This document shows, piece after piece, positions 10,243-21,733 of a stretch of 64,000 nucleotides of DNA. The DNA is from Lumbricus rubellus (lineage: Eukaryota; Annelida; Clitellata; Crassiclitellata; Lumbricidae), in the NCBI GenBank assembly GCA_945859605.1, contig OX243824.1, positions 25,434,814 to 25,498,813 on the forward strand. The letters are read 5' to 3'. Below the pieces are notes generated by a model. The model was not told where the DNA came from. It was given only the letters and a program-made list of their open reading frames with translations, and ran no database searches. Position 1 is the stretch's first letter. Each line of letters starts with the position of its first letter. The position numbers and the translations under genes are program-made.

Positions 10243-11433
10243 ATGATGCCTCGGTCGTTTCAGTACCGGATTATATCGCTATTCGCCTGGACTCTTGCGT
10301 CGTTCCTCCTCTACTTCTGGTACTCATACGCCGTCTACGTAAGCACGATCGAACGCGAAAACAAGATGAACAACGAACTCGAGGAAGCCATCCGACTTGT
10401 TCGGCTCACAAGTCGGTCTGTCAACTCCAACGTTATTAACATGACGGACAACGCTTCGATGGAAGTGGACTCACCGTGGACGACTACGGAAGAAGCAACG
10501 ACGATGGCGGTGCCCACGACGACAGCACTTCGGAAAACGACGACAACACTAAGCCCCATGGAGGAGTATCATTTCAGGGATTCGCGGGCTAACGGTGATG
10601 GTCCGGTGAATCCGCATCCATTCACCTACACGATGAATCCGTCGACGCTGTGCGCGAATCGCAACGTCTTCCTCTTCGTCTACATTCATTCGCATCCCGA
10701 CAACTTCGAGCGGCGACAGATCGTTCGGGAGACGTGGGGCAACGTTACCCTCTACAAGAAGAAGGTCGTGCTTCGCGTGTTCGTGATGGGGCAGACGGAG
10801 AACGCCCTGCACAAACACTTACTGAAGATGGAGAGCCTGCACTACAACGACATTATCCAGGAGGACTTCCTCGACACCTACCGTAACCTTACCTACAAGG
10901 CAGTCGGTGCCCTCAAGTGGGTATCGACCTACTGCAGTCACGCGAAGATGATCCTGAAAACGGATGACGACGCGTTCGTTAACATGTTCGTTCTGCTGCG
11001 TCATCTGCAATCTCGTCTCGAACACGGTCAGTACGGAAAGGGAACGTTGGCCTGCAACGCGTGGTATCACAGCAAAGTCGATCGCAATGGTAAGTGGGCT
11101 GTGACGAGGGCCGAGCGTAGGCACCCGGTGTGGCCAACGTTCTGCCAGGGACTGGCTTACATCATGTCACCGGACGTGGTATCAGCGCTGTACAGCATGT
11201 CGTTTGATGTTCCGTATCTATGGATGGACGATGTGTACGTTACGGGATTCCTAGTGATGAAGCTCGGCATAAAACACCGTCAGATCACGAGTACGTTCGT
11301 CCGTGAGACGGAACTCATTCGGTTGATATCGGGATCGCACTGGTATAAATGTCTTTTCTCGCACGTCAAGGACCTGAACATTACCGTCAGCATGTGGAGC
11401 ACCCTACTCAATAAACCTGGCCTACCTCTCTGA
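10243..11433 (+). CDS. Beta-1,3-galactosyltransferase-like (GT31), type II Golgi protein
   Basis: An intronless 396-residue frame of GC-rich, protein-like composition. A basic N-terminus precedes one membrane segment (about residues 9-33), a Thr/Ser-rich stem (about 60-135) and a GT31 catalytic domain (about 140-390). Motifs in order: RRQIVRETWGN (158-167), VFVMGQ, EDFLDTYRNLTYKA, KTDDDAFVN with the metal-binding DDD at 241-243, PTFCQGLAYIMS, and MDDVYVTG (the usual E-D-V in altered form). Sequons lie at N66, N70, N167, N215 and N379. The family moves galactose or GlcNAc from UDP-sugars onto glycans in the Golgi; donor and acceptor cannot be read from sequence. The ATG at 10243 (an ATGATG pair) places the anchor correctly. 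Length is normal. It differs from C1GALT1 and most resembles B3GALT enzymes. Confidence 0.93.
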   Translation: MMPRSFQYRIISLFAWTLASFLLYFWYSYAVYVSTIERENKMNNELEEAIRLVRLTSRSVNSNVINMTDNASMEVDSPWTTTEEATTMAVPTTTALRKTTTTLSPMEEYHFRDSRANGDGPVNPHPFTYTMNPSTLCANRNVFLFVYIHSHPDNFERRQIVRETWGNVTLYKKKVVLRVFVMGQTENALHKHLLKMESLHYNDIIQEDFLDTYRNLTYKAVGALKWVSTYCSHAKMILKTDDDAFVNMFVLLRHLQSRLEHGQYGKGTLACNAWYHSKVDRNGKWAVTRAERRHPVWPTFCQGLAYIMSPDVVSALYSMSFDVPYLWMDDVYVTGFLVMKLGIKHRQITSTFVRETELIRLISGSHWYKCLFSHVKDLNITVSMWSTLLNKPGLPL

Positions 11434-12847
11434 GAATATTATAAAACCAAATAATTGTTGTTTTCACACAAGTTCCACGACTGGTGAAGAAAGGTTGTAG
11501 CCTTTCGCGTCTGTGTTCCAGCCTTGACGGAGAGTGGATCTGGAAATTCATTTGGAGAAAATGAATTGAAAATCAGTTCGAGAATCTTTGATGAGAAAGG
11601 AAAATGCGACGGTCTTCCTTTCATTCTGTGTCTGGCGCTTTTAGCCAAATACTACCAGGACGGTGCGGCCTATCAATTTCACGGTTAGCGAAATTCGTTA
11701 GTTAGTTAAGCGGCGGATGTCATTATTTATTTGCACGAACTTTGTGCACGCCAAAAATGATTAGGAAGCCAATTTCTCCTAGCCTAAGGGTTGCTAGAAT
11801 GATGGCGCATATGCAGCTAGCGTGCTGGACTGTAAATCACGAGCAAAGAGGTTTAGATCCCCGCCAGAGCAGAAGCCGGATTCGAGATTTCTGTCATATA
11901 TCAGCGCTTCTAGCTATAATGAGAACACCGACTGTACAGCGTTAGTGGGTAGGTCAGACGGCGAGGAAGAGGACTGATCAACCGCACTCATATACCGAGG
12001 CTAAGAAAATAAAGTCGCTGCTACTTCAGTCCATTAGCTGCCTCAGCCCTAGTTTAACGGTCTTCTGTGTAGGTATAGGGCCACAGCGAAACGGTTTATT
12101 TTGACTCGAATTATATATATACCCACCACAGTCAAAGCAATTAGGATTAGTTCCGGGGTTCAAGGAATTTGTTTCATTTTGACCAGAACTGATAGAATGC
12201 AGTTTAGTCTTAAAAATTGCTTTCTGCTCCAGACCTAACTTATCGCAGCGCTTTATTATAGATCTAATAGAAACAAATCGGTTCGAAATCATGTGTACAG
12301 TAAACGTCGTGTAATTCTCATTTTTGTAAATAATGTTGTGAATATTCTACAGTAGCAGTGCGGTTTCCACATTAAAGGCTGGAGACTGCGTACATGCGAA
12401 GTATATAGGTAGATTTAAACGTTAGCCGAAACTGCCATCGTATGTTTTTTATGTCTTTCAATCAAGATTAGAAAAAAAAATTCCAAGTGTTATTTATGTC
12501 TCATTTTTTATATAAAAATTGATAGCTAAACTTGCGTTAAACTTACATGTATCTAATGATTAATTTATAATTAATTAGGCATGCAGTTTGGCTGCTTGCC
12601 TTTGTATTCTCAAAGATGCACTTTCTTTAACCAATTCAATTTCTCATTATGATACTTATAATTTTGTAGCTTAGTTAACTGCAATTTGTGTTTTTTTTAA
12701 ATTTAATAACGCCGACTATAATTATTAATTATTATCATGTCTATTACAAAGCGTTCTCTGTACGAAATCGAATTACATTGTTATATATTTATATTGTTCA
12801 ACAGTCGTTCTGGCCTCTTTCTGTTAGGACCTCTCATGTTGTGCCAG
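11434..12847. other. Intergenic between convergent genes
   Basis: It separates the 3' ends of the galactosyltransferase (+) and acyl-CoA ligase (-). AATAAA on the plus strand lies at about 12006. A tRNA-like fragment at about 11815-11865 (TAGCGTGCTGG, then GGTTTAGATCC) has A- and B-box spacing and is probably a decayed SINE head. Otherwise AT-rich. Confidence 0.5.
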
Positions 12848-13205
12848 TAACGAAATAAAGTCTACCCCGATACAAAGTCTCCCCCGAAACAGAGTCTCCT
12901 CTGGCTGAAACTCTGTATTGGAGGAAATTTTCTGATGTAAAAGTATATAGGCTATGTCTATATTTTCTTGATATATAAATATAATCAGGCAACGTAAACT
13001 AATTGCTCATCTTTAACTTTGACGCAACTGTAGCCCATGTCACGCTGAACGGGGAGACTTTAATTCGTGGACGGCGGAAATATTCTCTCCCCCACGGAGA
13101 CTTTATTTCGGGGGCGAATTTATTCTGGAACAGATCCGCCGGGAGAGAATCTGTTTCGAAATAAAGTCACTGGGGGGAGACTTTTAGGCGGGACTCTGTC
13201 ACGCG
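12848..13205. mobile_element. Foldback element with AAAGTCTCCCCC repeats
   Basis: Degenerate CGAAATAAAGTCTC and CCCCGAAACAGAGTCTC units occur in one orientation at 12850-12920 and mostly inverted at 13050-13200 (GGAGACTTTATTTCGGGGG). The TTTATT at 13102-13107 supplies an AATAAA on the minus strand about 200 nt past the ligase stop codon, so the element may give that gene its poly(A) signal (inference). Confidence 0.6.
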
Positions 13206-13306
13206 ACACCGGCCCCCAAAACTGAAATTTCACCACCACCACAAAGCAGGTGGACTAGATTAAACGCTGATCAAAAATGTTGCCAGGACTGTCGATAGAC
13301 ATGCGA

Positions 13307-15039
13307 TCAGAGTTGGCTTCTTGGTTTCTCCTGTGTTTGTCTGAGCACCCGACGAATAATCTTTCCAGATTCGGTTTTAGGAATCTTCTCCACAAATTCA
13401 ACTCCACCTCGGAGATGCTTGAATGACGCCAGCTTTCCTGAAATAATAATATATAATAGTATAGATAATTAATAAATAATAATATAGATAATTAATCGAG
13501 ATAATTAGTAAATAATAATATAATTATTAATCGCCTAAAGTACTGACAAGGCCATTGTTTATTTTATTTATTTCTCGCATTTCCTGAAGCAATGAATAAA
13601 CCTACGGAATCATAGATATTCGCTTTCTGACAAACATGTTGGCGCTTTTCCTTCGGTGACCTTGCTACCGAGTTCCCGTCATTTACTTTCTCTACCACTA
13701 TATTAAAAGCGGAGACTTGGTCCTGACTTTGGGGGGTCGAACAAGCGGACAGAGTAAAAGGGCTTCGAGAGAGGAGATGTGCCCGCTCCCCCATTTTTTT
13801 TTAATTCCCCACTGCACACACCTGCGCACACACACTCACACACACGCACACACATTCAAGTACATACACAATGCTCCTGATTGCAAGCAGAAGACCAACA
13901 TTATTGTTCATCCAAGGACCAAAACCAAAGATAGCCTATAGTAATTATCGGAATTCAGACAAATCCAACCTGCAACGAATTGCTTAATCTGTTCTGCTGT
14001 AACTTGTGATCCATGTTTGCGAACAACGAAAGCCTTCGGAAGTTCTCCAGCTTCAGCGTCTGGCACTCCAAGAACTCCGACGTCAGCCACATCAGGATGA
14101 CTGAGGATTAGAGATTCCAGTTCTGCTGGAGCCACCTGAATCAAGACAGCAAATGCAAAAATCATACTCCGCCGATTAAATAATTACACCATAATGGGAC
14201 AACAAGCTGAAGCATTGACTTGTGTCTCTGTCTGGCTCTCCTCACATTCTCTTTCTTTCTGTTTATCTACATGTAGCCTATGTTCATCCCTTCCTCCATA
14301 AATCCACCTCTCCGCCATTCCTCTCCTTCTCTCCTCTGCTTCCCTTCCCAACCCATTCTACCCCTCTCCCTCTATTCCGTCTGTTTTTCTTCTCTCCCTC
14401 CCTAATTCCCTCACTGTCTCTCCTTCTAGACTTCAGATAACAAAGTTTGCTAAAAACACAACAGACCTGAAACGATTTGTATTTGATGAGTTCTTTAATT
14501 CTGTCGACAATGAAGAAATGACCCTCGTCATCGAAATATCCGATGTCACCTACAATTATTATTATTATTATTAATATTATTTTATTTTTTAAATTTTTTT
14601 TAGCGCCCGAGGTATAAAATATGATCCCTCAGGCTTTAAAATCAATAATAAAAACGGTGTTGTTCTGGAGTCAACGGTCATCCTCGTCGGTCAATTGTGC
14701 AAAAGTGCCTCGAAATGCAACGGCATTGAACTTCTGCGTGCAAATGGAAAGGCGCTGAAACAAACGTGCCGACTCCTGCGGATCCCCAGAAACCATGGTT
14801 AGACGCCGACCAAGTTCTGACAAGAACTCCCGCCCCTGAGCGTTGATGGGGCCTAGAGTCTCCAGTGCCACTGGAATAAAATCATGTGTGGTGGGGATTT
14901 CTGCATACTTTGTAGTCTTCTTCGATGCTGCCATCTCTGCTGCTGCTCCAGGTTTTAAGGATGTGAGGTGTATATATGACGTTGCGCACGTGTGTACGCT
15001 GGTGGCATCCCAAGTCATATATTTTCCTCTTGACCACGG

Positions 15040-15102
<63 letters not shown>

Positions 15103-18100
15103 GTTCAAATCAGACAACATAAATGTTTAATTTAATTAATTTCTGATAAATTGACATGACTACAAATTCAATAATAGTCCATCAATTACGACGACAACGA
15201 CGACGACAAACGATGATGATGATGATGATGATGATGACGACGACGACGACGAGGACGACGATGGTGGTGGTGGTGGTGGTGGTGGTAGTGGTGGTGGTGA
15301 CGGTGACGGTGACGACGACGACAACGATTACGATGATGATGACGATGATTAAAATGATGCAAATTATTGGAGGTGATAAGAATTCGCACCTGTATGCAGC
15401 CATCCATTCTCATCAATCACTTCTTTGGTTGCTTCTGGATTATTCAGGTATCCCAGCATCACCTGCGGTCCCTTAACCAAGATCTCGCCTCTTTCGTTGG
15501 CCCCCAGCACACGCCCAGACTCAGGCTCAACCACCTGCAATCGATTTTTGTTAAAGCTTGATTGACATGATTCACGTCATCACAATCTGTAGGCTAACTG
15601 GAGTCTTTTTTAAAACTTGTGACGTATAGCAGGAGACATTTTGCTCTCTCGTTTTACAGGAAACATAATTTTATCATGTATGCATGTGCACTTGTCATAG
15701 CGCCCCGTCAAGATTACTACTCAGAAGCGCTCCCGATTACAGCGCGGAAACTGAATCGGAGTTTCACGCCGAAGCGCTGAGCAACTGCGAGTTCCCAGGG
15801 TCCTTACGAGGCGGCTTGAGGTGGATTCGAATCTGCAACCATCTGGCTGCAAGGCAACGAACATACCCACTACACCAACCGCGCCCCACAAAATAGCCAT
15901 AAATTTGATTGAACCCAAGTAACAGCACATGATAATTATTATAAAAGCTATAACGTTGAAAGAAGGATAGTTCTATGCTGTATGCTATATCGATTTAGAA
16001 ACAAACTAAGTATCTAAAATAATGTGAATAAGCGGAACATTCCGACCTGAATTTCTGTGTTTGGCAGGACGTTTCCCACTGATCCCAATGTGATCTTCGG
16101 TGATAGAACACTGTGCATGCAAAATATCGTCGTTTCCGTCAAGCCGTAACCTGCACAAGAAACACATTAACGAACAGTGTTTAATCTAGTCCCTGCTTTT
16201 TTGGGGTGGATTCAGGTTTATGGGGGAGGGGAGTAAGACAAGTTCGGGCCGACTGCAGCGACACCCTTGGTCCGAAAATTTGTTTTCGATAATCTTTTTA
16301 AGTCTTCGTCTTATAAATTCTAAAAAATATTGCTGAATACACTGATAATTAATTTCTGTAATTCTGATCTTTGAAAACTGATAGCCTTTTTGTGTTTATT
16401 TTGTAAATTTATTTTAGTAAACGCTCTGTTAGGGGATAACACTTTCATCATAATTATAAACAAAGAAAACATTAAAAACATATTTTTTGATCTTTTTCCA
16501 GGGTAGAGTGATTATATTTGTCGATAGATTTTTCAATACAATACAATACAACTGAAATTTGATAATGTCCTTCCTACAAAGCTCAGAAGTGCAACGTAGT
16601 GATTTTGAACTCTTTTCCCACCAAAAACAGGGACATGCTTTTCAACGGACCCGATTTAATACTTTTTTACAGAAAAGTATTAGGCTAATCTTTTTTCATA
16701 AAATTCAGATTAAAAACCTTTTACCGTAGCCGATAGCCTAGATTTTTCACAAAAAAATTCGACTTCTTTTTCAACTAGAGACGCAGAGATATTTTTCAAC
16801 GAAGATAGGCCTATTTCTATCTCCTCTCCAACGATGAGCTTTCCAACCTTCAAGAACCATGGTCTCTTTTCTCCCAATTCGAAGTAAAATTTCAAACCTT
16901 GTCGAATGTCCTTGATGCCGGATATTTGTCCAAATTCCTCCAACGTGTCTTGGCGAAGTGGAGCTGCACCGACCAGGAGTCGCTTTAAGCTGGAGAGGTC
17001 ATACTTGGAGAGAAGAGGAGATTTCAATAAGGTAACGAGAACAGCAGGAACAAGAAAGACGATGGTTACCTGCATAGAAAATAGAAATAAAAAGTTGAAT
17101 AGTTAGGCTTTGTTGTTTGTAAATGGGTGCTTTGTTAGGCCTATACAAATGACGAATCCGCTTGGCAGTTGATTGTTATAATATGAATAATTATAATGGC
17201 CTACAGTCCTACACTATGCTTTAATTGTATCGATTGTGAAGACATACTGCAATACAATACATACATGTGGAATAAATTATTGTAGATGCAATCAATACGA
17301 AGGGCTTGCTGCTATTTAACGACAATGTACTTCTCCAGGCTTGATAGGGGCACTGTCAGAGTACGGTACAAACAGTGTCGTAGTCTTATCAATAGGAAAA
17401 AAGAATGATGAACTTTATGCTCGGCTGATTGCTCAATGATTGTTGAGGATCTTGGTAGGCCTAACTACATGCAAATTTTTAACGTAGAGCAGAATACGGA
17501 TAGAATATAATTATTATCTTCAACTCACTCTGTACTTTTCAATGCAGCTGAGTAACTGTTCCGGTCGAAATCTGTCCAGAAGAATTATCTTCTGATTACT
17601 CGCCAGTCCTTGCATAATGTTTCCAACCAATCCTGCGGTGTGGTATAACGGAAGAAAAGCCAATGACACCGATTGCTCTCCGGGCAGAAGTTGAAGCGGC
17701 GAGATGATTTTAGCCGGCCTGCAATATTGAAGCTCGGATGGTGATACACAGTTAAACTAAACACTGTCAGAATAACTTGAGTAACAGATCATTAAAGAGA
17801 ATTTCTGTCCAATGTAATTTCTTTTTTCACAAATAGGCCTAATAATTATTTATGTTGGTCGCTGGCCACAGGAACGGTTCCACGACAACTGGTTCACCGA
17901 CAACTGGTTCAACGACAACTGGTTCACGGACAATTCGTTCACCGACAGCTGGTTCACGACAAATGTTACACGACAATATTATTGGAGCTGGATTGATGAA
18001 AATATTCTTGCTCAAACTGGAGCTGGATTGATGAAAATATTCATGCTGAAATTGGAGCTGGATTGGTTAAAGTGTTCATGCTTAAACTGGAGCTGGATTG

Positions 18101-21100
18101 ATGACTTTCATTCATGTATTTCAACATGCATCCAGCTTCCATTTTTCAAGCCCTTTATAATTTATCCGGCTTCCATTTCTCAATAGTTATTTTTGTCAAT
18201 CCGGCTTCTATTTCACCTATACGCAACCTTCATCCATTTTAGATTCACCATTTGCCGGTGAGCAAATAATATTGTCGTGTACCAATGGTCGTGAACCAGT
18301 TGTCGGTGAACGAATTGTCCGTGGACCAATTGTCGGTGAACCAGTTGTCGGTGAACCAGTTGTCGTGACACCCACAGGAACGACGAGTAGGTCTAGGCCT
18401 AGGTCTATTCTTAAGTTATAACAAGAAAATTTAAATGATGTCGAATGCTGCATGGGCTTAAATATTCAGTCTGGACTCATACCAATCACTTAGGCCTAGT
18501 ATTATTTCAGTTGAACAACAATGTGTGATAGGCCTAACAAAGAACACAGCTTCGCCCTCCTCTTTCATACAGGCTAGGGACTGGCCCTGTCAGAGTACGA
18601 ACAGTGCCGGAGATTTAGCGTCACTTCGTTAAATTTTATAGAAATTTATTAATTACAATGCTTTGCCTAAAACTGGATGATTAGCCTATACTTAATTATA
18701 ACCTTCATTATGTTCCTTTTGCTTTACCTATTGACCACCTGCATAGGAATTTATAAACTCTGCACTTGTTTTACTTTATGGTGGTGGACAATAAAGAAGA
18801 CTTGTGGGGTGCAGTGGCATAGTGGTGGCGTCGTTGCCTTGGAGCCGGAAGGTTCGAGGTTCGAATCTACCTCGCCGCGTAAGGACCTTGGGCAAGTCCT
18901 TCACTCACAATTGCTCAGCGCTTCGGCGTGAAACTCCGATGCAGTGTCCGCTCTGCATTCAGGAGCGCCTCTGGGTAGCGAGAACTTGAAGGGGCGCTAT
19001 AGGTTAACAAGTGCACATACAAGATTGAAGATTCATTGAGTTGGCCGCCATGACTGAGAGTGGTCACTTACTCTAAGATGGTAATCATAGCAACGACGTT
19101 GTAGTGAGTGAGCATGACTCCCTTAGGAAGACCAGTTGTTCCGCTGCTGAACAGAACGAATGCAACATCCTTTGATGAGTCGATGTCGACGTCTTTTGGA
19201 TACCAACTGCCATCATCAGACAGCAACACATCAAATGGAATGACGGAACTGACGGAACTGACAGATGCTGCTGCTGCTGCTGCTGGTGCTGATGCTGATG
19301 ACGATGTGGGTGATGACACAGTAACTGGATCACCAGCAGAGGTTTCATTTCCACTTGACACGACGATTGTTCCCTAATACAACGCCATACATACATTTTG
19401 TGAAACCGTTACATCCGATGAAAGAGATAAGCCTTGATTCAAAACAGGAAACGAACTGAGCCAGAATTATCAAGGAATATATACAGTGTATAACTGTATA
19501 TAGGCCTACAATTTGTTATTATATTTTATAGATGTCGAGTCAAAGAGGCTGTGAATAAGTCACCAATATCCTATACCGTATACGCACTTCAAGCCAGAGT
19601 GTTTTACATTATAGGCCTACTAACTCCCTCCCCAAATGCTTGAAACGAAATCTGCAGAGACAGGAACTCACCTTAAGCTTGGATCCAGCATTCTTCTTCG
19701 CTTCATTTACTGTTCCAAGGAGATTGGACACCGTAAGAACCCAGGCAGGCTTCGTCACTCTCAGCGCATGTTCCAACTCATCTAAAACAGTGATTATAAA
19801 TCCATGTCATGTAGATTATGATTTCTGCTAGCGAATAAGTATATTAGATCTATGTCAGAATAAACGTAGAAAAGTTTGCATCATTCTGTTAGCAGGCGTT
19901 CAAGGAACAACAATAGAAGCTAATTTCTCCAGAACGATAGAATAATTACCGATCTCAGACAGGTTTGTTTGTATGCTTGTTTGTATGCGCACTTGTTATA
20001 GCGCCCCTTCAAGCTCTCTACTCAGAGGCGCTCCCGATGCAGAGCGGACACTGCATCAGAGTTTCACGCCGAAGCGCTGAGCAATTGTGAGTGAAGGACT
20101 TGCCTAAGGTCCTTACACGGCCAGGTGGATTCGAACCTCGGACCTTCCGGCTCCAAGGCAACGACGCCACCACTAGACCACCGCGCCCCACAAGGTTAAC
20201 TTTATAAGACTCAGTCAACCAAATGTTACCAATTCGCAGCTCTTGTAAGTTGGCTCTTAGCTAATAAACAAAATGTAGGCCTATTGCTTTCTAATGGAGG
20301 CCAAAATTTACAACACTTCACAAGTATCTGTCGTCTGAGCAAGGTTAAGATACTTGCCAATGGCGTCACAGCCGTCAATGAAGTGCAATGACAATATTAT
20401 GTGTGAAAGGATGGGTTTAACAGGGCTTTAAACTTTAAAGCGTGACTGGCGGTCATGGACGGCGTCCATGCACTTATTTAAAAATCTGAGCGCCGTGCTA
20501 CCATTTACATGTAGGCTATTACGCCAGCACAGCGTGGAAAGGTAAGGAGCGTCCAGGCACTTATGTTTCTACACTTTAAACGCTGGGCCATCAAAGGACT
20601 CTTTTTGCGCAGTGCAATTTAACAATAATTATATACACTTGCGAAACCCTATAACATAAGTCACTCATTGGCCTTGGTAGAGACTTAGGCCTACGTAGGG
20701 GCGCGGGGGTATAGTAGGTATGTTCGTTGCCTTGCAGCCGGAGGATCGCAGGTTCGAATCTACTTCCAGCTGCCGCGTAGGGACCTTGGGCAAGTCCTTC
20801 ACTCGCAATTGCTCAGCGCTTCGGCGTGAAACTCCAATTCAGTGTCCGCGCTACATGTAGTCGGGAGCGATTCTGAATAGACATCTTTGAGGGGCGCTAT
20901 AGGCCTAACAAGTGCACATAGGCTACATAGTAGGCCTACATACATGAAGTGTAGACTGGATTGACGAAAGCCGCAGTCGCTCCATTTGCGATGATTGCGA
21001 GAACAGCGAAGATGAATTCGATGCTGTTTGGAGAGAAGACGAGGACGACTTCTGTCTTCTCAATTCCCAATCGATGAAGACCACTCGCCAACCGAACAAC

Positions 21101-21733
21101 ATTCGCATCCAACTCACCATACGTGTAACTACGACCAGTCAAACCATCCACCTACGAACAGCGACAAATAATTCAATTTTATTTATTTATTTCTCGCATT
21201 TGCTAAATCGCCTCTACTACTCAGAGGCGCTCCCGACTACAGCGCTGACACTGCATCGGAGTCTCACGCCGATGCGCACGAGCAATTGCGAGGATTTGCT
21301 CAAGGTTCCTACGCGGCGGCTTGAGATGTATTCGAACCTGAAGCCCCCCGGCTTCAAGGCACCGAACCCACCACTACACCACCGCGCCCCACCCGGGGCA
21401 ATGCAAGTCATGGGCGTAGCTTTATATTGTGATGGTGGTGACAATTTGTTGAAATCCTGAGGGATCGTTGATAGGCCTACCTCGGGTTAGGCAAAAAATT
21501 AATTAGGTCTAATTGATTAAAATGGTCGCCTTTCTAATTGCATTAAAATCCGTCTCATCCTAATAGGTATAATATTAGGCTATTATATAGCCTTGTCTAT
21601 TGATTTATAGCCTTTAGATGTGACTTACCAGAGCCGTTCTTTCCTGGCCATTTCTTAATCGTTCCCTTATGAAATCATGCAGAGACTGGTTGATTATTTC
21701 GACTCTTTGAAACATTCCTACTTGTGTTGCCAT
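13307..21733 (-). CDS. 4CL/luciferase-type acyl-CoA ligase, 11 exons
   Basis: ANL-superfamily enzyme that adenylates a carboxylic acid and transfers it to CoA. Coding exons, 5' to 3': 21629-21733, 20944-21151, 19672-19781, 19072-19373, 17529-17718, 16898-17069, 16047-16150, 15390-15534, 14467-14549, 13970-14135, 13307-13437. All junctions are GT-AG and in frame; total 1716 nt, 571 aa. Motifs: P-loop [10 protein letters not shown] (217-226), [18 protein letters not shown] (363-370), [12 protein letters not shown] (446 on), [20 protein letters not shown] across exons 9-10, and PKTESGK with catalytic Lys about 554. The core looks intact. Exon 4 adds a Ser/Ala/Thr-rich insert (about 147-185, poly-Ala from GCT repeats) before the P-loop. 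The C-terminus is S-Q-L, close to the peroxisomal SKL signal. The start ATG (21733) gives [13 protein letters not shown]. Substrate unknown; luciferin use is not implied. Confidence 0.93.
13814..13856. repeat. CA-rich microsatellite (intron 10 of the ligase)
   Basis: Imperfect CACACA with CTCA and GCACA interruptions. The open frames across it are artefacts. Confidence 0.85.
14560..15020 (-). pseudogene. Non-LTR retrotransposon 3' fragment in ligase intron 8
   Basis: The minus strand reads [17 protein letters not shown] followed by [12 protein letters not shown] and [17 protein letters not shown]. This is the end of the last ORF of a LINE family common in marine animals (an 'ETLG...GRRL...GDP...QRLS' block, recognised from memory). 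It stops at about 14671, followed by an A-rich tail. The intron is otherwise intact, so splicing has tolerated the insertion. Confidence 0.65.
15043..15102. repeat. (ATT)n microsatellite
   Basis: About 18 ATT units sit beside the LINE fragment in ligase intron 8. The poly-Ile frames are artefacts. Confidence 0.95.
15190..15350. repeat. Compound trinucleotide repeat (GAC/GAT/GTG)
   Basis: Successive blocks of ACG, ATG, ACG, GTG, ACG and ATG units lie 40 bp from ligase exon 8 on its downstream side (intron 8). The resulting His, Val, Thr or Met frames are not genes. Confidence 0.95.
15681..15890 (-). mobile_element. tRNA-derived SINE (ligase intron 7)
   Basis: Full-length minus-strand copy with GGTGGATTCGAATC in inverse context and the head GCGCCCCAC at its upper end. 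Confidence 0.9.
17877..18371. mobile_element. Foldback MULE-like element with 11-bp TSD (F1)
   Basis: Located in ligase intron 4. The inverted arms, about 115 bp each, are built from CGACAACTGGTTCAC units (17877-17990; inverted about 18255-18371). They are flanked by the exact direct repeat CCACAGGAACG (17866-17876, 18372-18382). Inside the arms lie a second set of direct repeats (AGCTGGATTGATGAAAATA, four copies) and their inverted forms (CATCCAGCTTCCATTT). A 9- to 11-bp duplication suggests Mutator-like elements. It has no coding capacity. Confidence 0.85.
18804..19023 (+). mobile_element. tRNA-derived SINE (ligase intron 4)
   Basis: Complete plus-strand copy with B box GAGGTTCGAATC and tail GCGCTATAGGTTAACAAGTG. 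It ends about 50 bp from exon 4. Confidence 0.9.
19981..20192 (-). mobile_element. tRNA-derived SINE (ligase intron 2)
   Basis: Complete minus-strand copy running from the tail CACTTGTTATAGCGCCCC to the head ACCGCGCCCCACA. Confidence 0.92.
20421..20585. mobile_element. hAT-like MITE, copy 2 of 3
   Basis: It begins CAGGGCTTTAAACTTTAAAG and ends TTTAAACGCTG. It shares GGACGGCGTCCA and GGTAAGGAGCGTCC with copies 1 and 3. No clear target-site duplication. Confidence 0.75.
20698..20920 (+). mobile_element. tRNA-derived SINE (ligase intron 2)
   Basis: Plus-strand copy with B box GGTTCGAATC and tail GGGGCGCTATAGG. It ends about 25 bp from the donor side of ligase exon 2. Confidence 0.9.
21212..21391 (-). 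mobile_element. tRNA-derived SINE, tail-truncated (ligase intron 1)
   Basis: Minus-strand copy with CTCAGAGGCGCTCCCGAC and the head ACCACCGCGCCCCACC. The terminal GCGCCCC tail is missing. Confidence 0.85.

Noticed and set aside
10140..10439. 99-aa plus-strand frame rich in S-D-L
   Set aside because: It overlaps the galactosyltransferase out of frame and is opened by the 9-bp minisatellite.
10243..11433. Core-1 C1GALT1
   Set aside because: The motif set (RRQIVRETWGN, EDFLDTYRNLTYK, DVYVTG) is that of B3GALT/B3GNT enzymes, not of C1GALT1.
15182..15476. Poly-His, poly-Val and poly-Thr frames on both strands
   Set aside because: Trinucleotide microsatellite in a ligase intron.
13307..21733. 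Proof of a bioluminescence (luciferase) gene
   Set aside because: The family fold covers many acyl-CoA and 4CL-like ligases; substrate cannot be assigned from these motifs.
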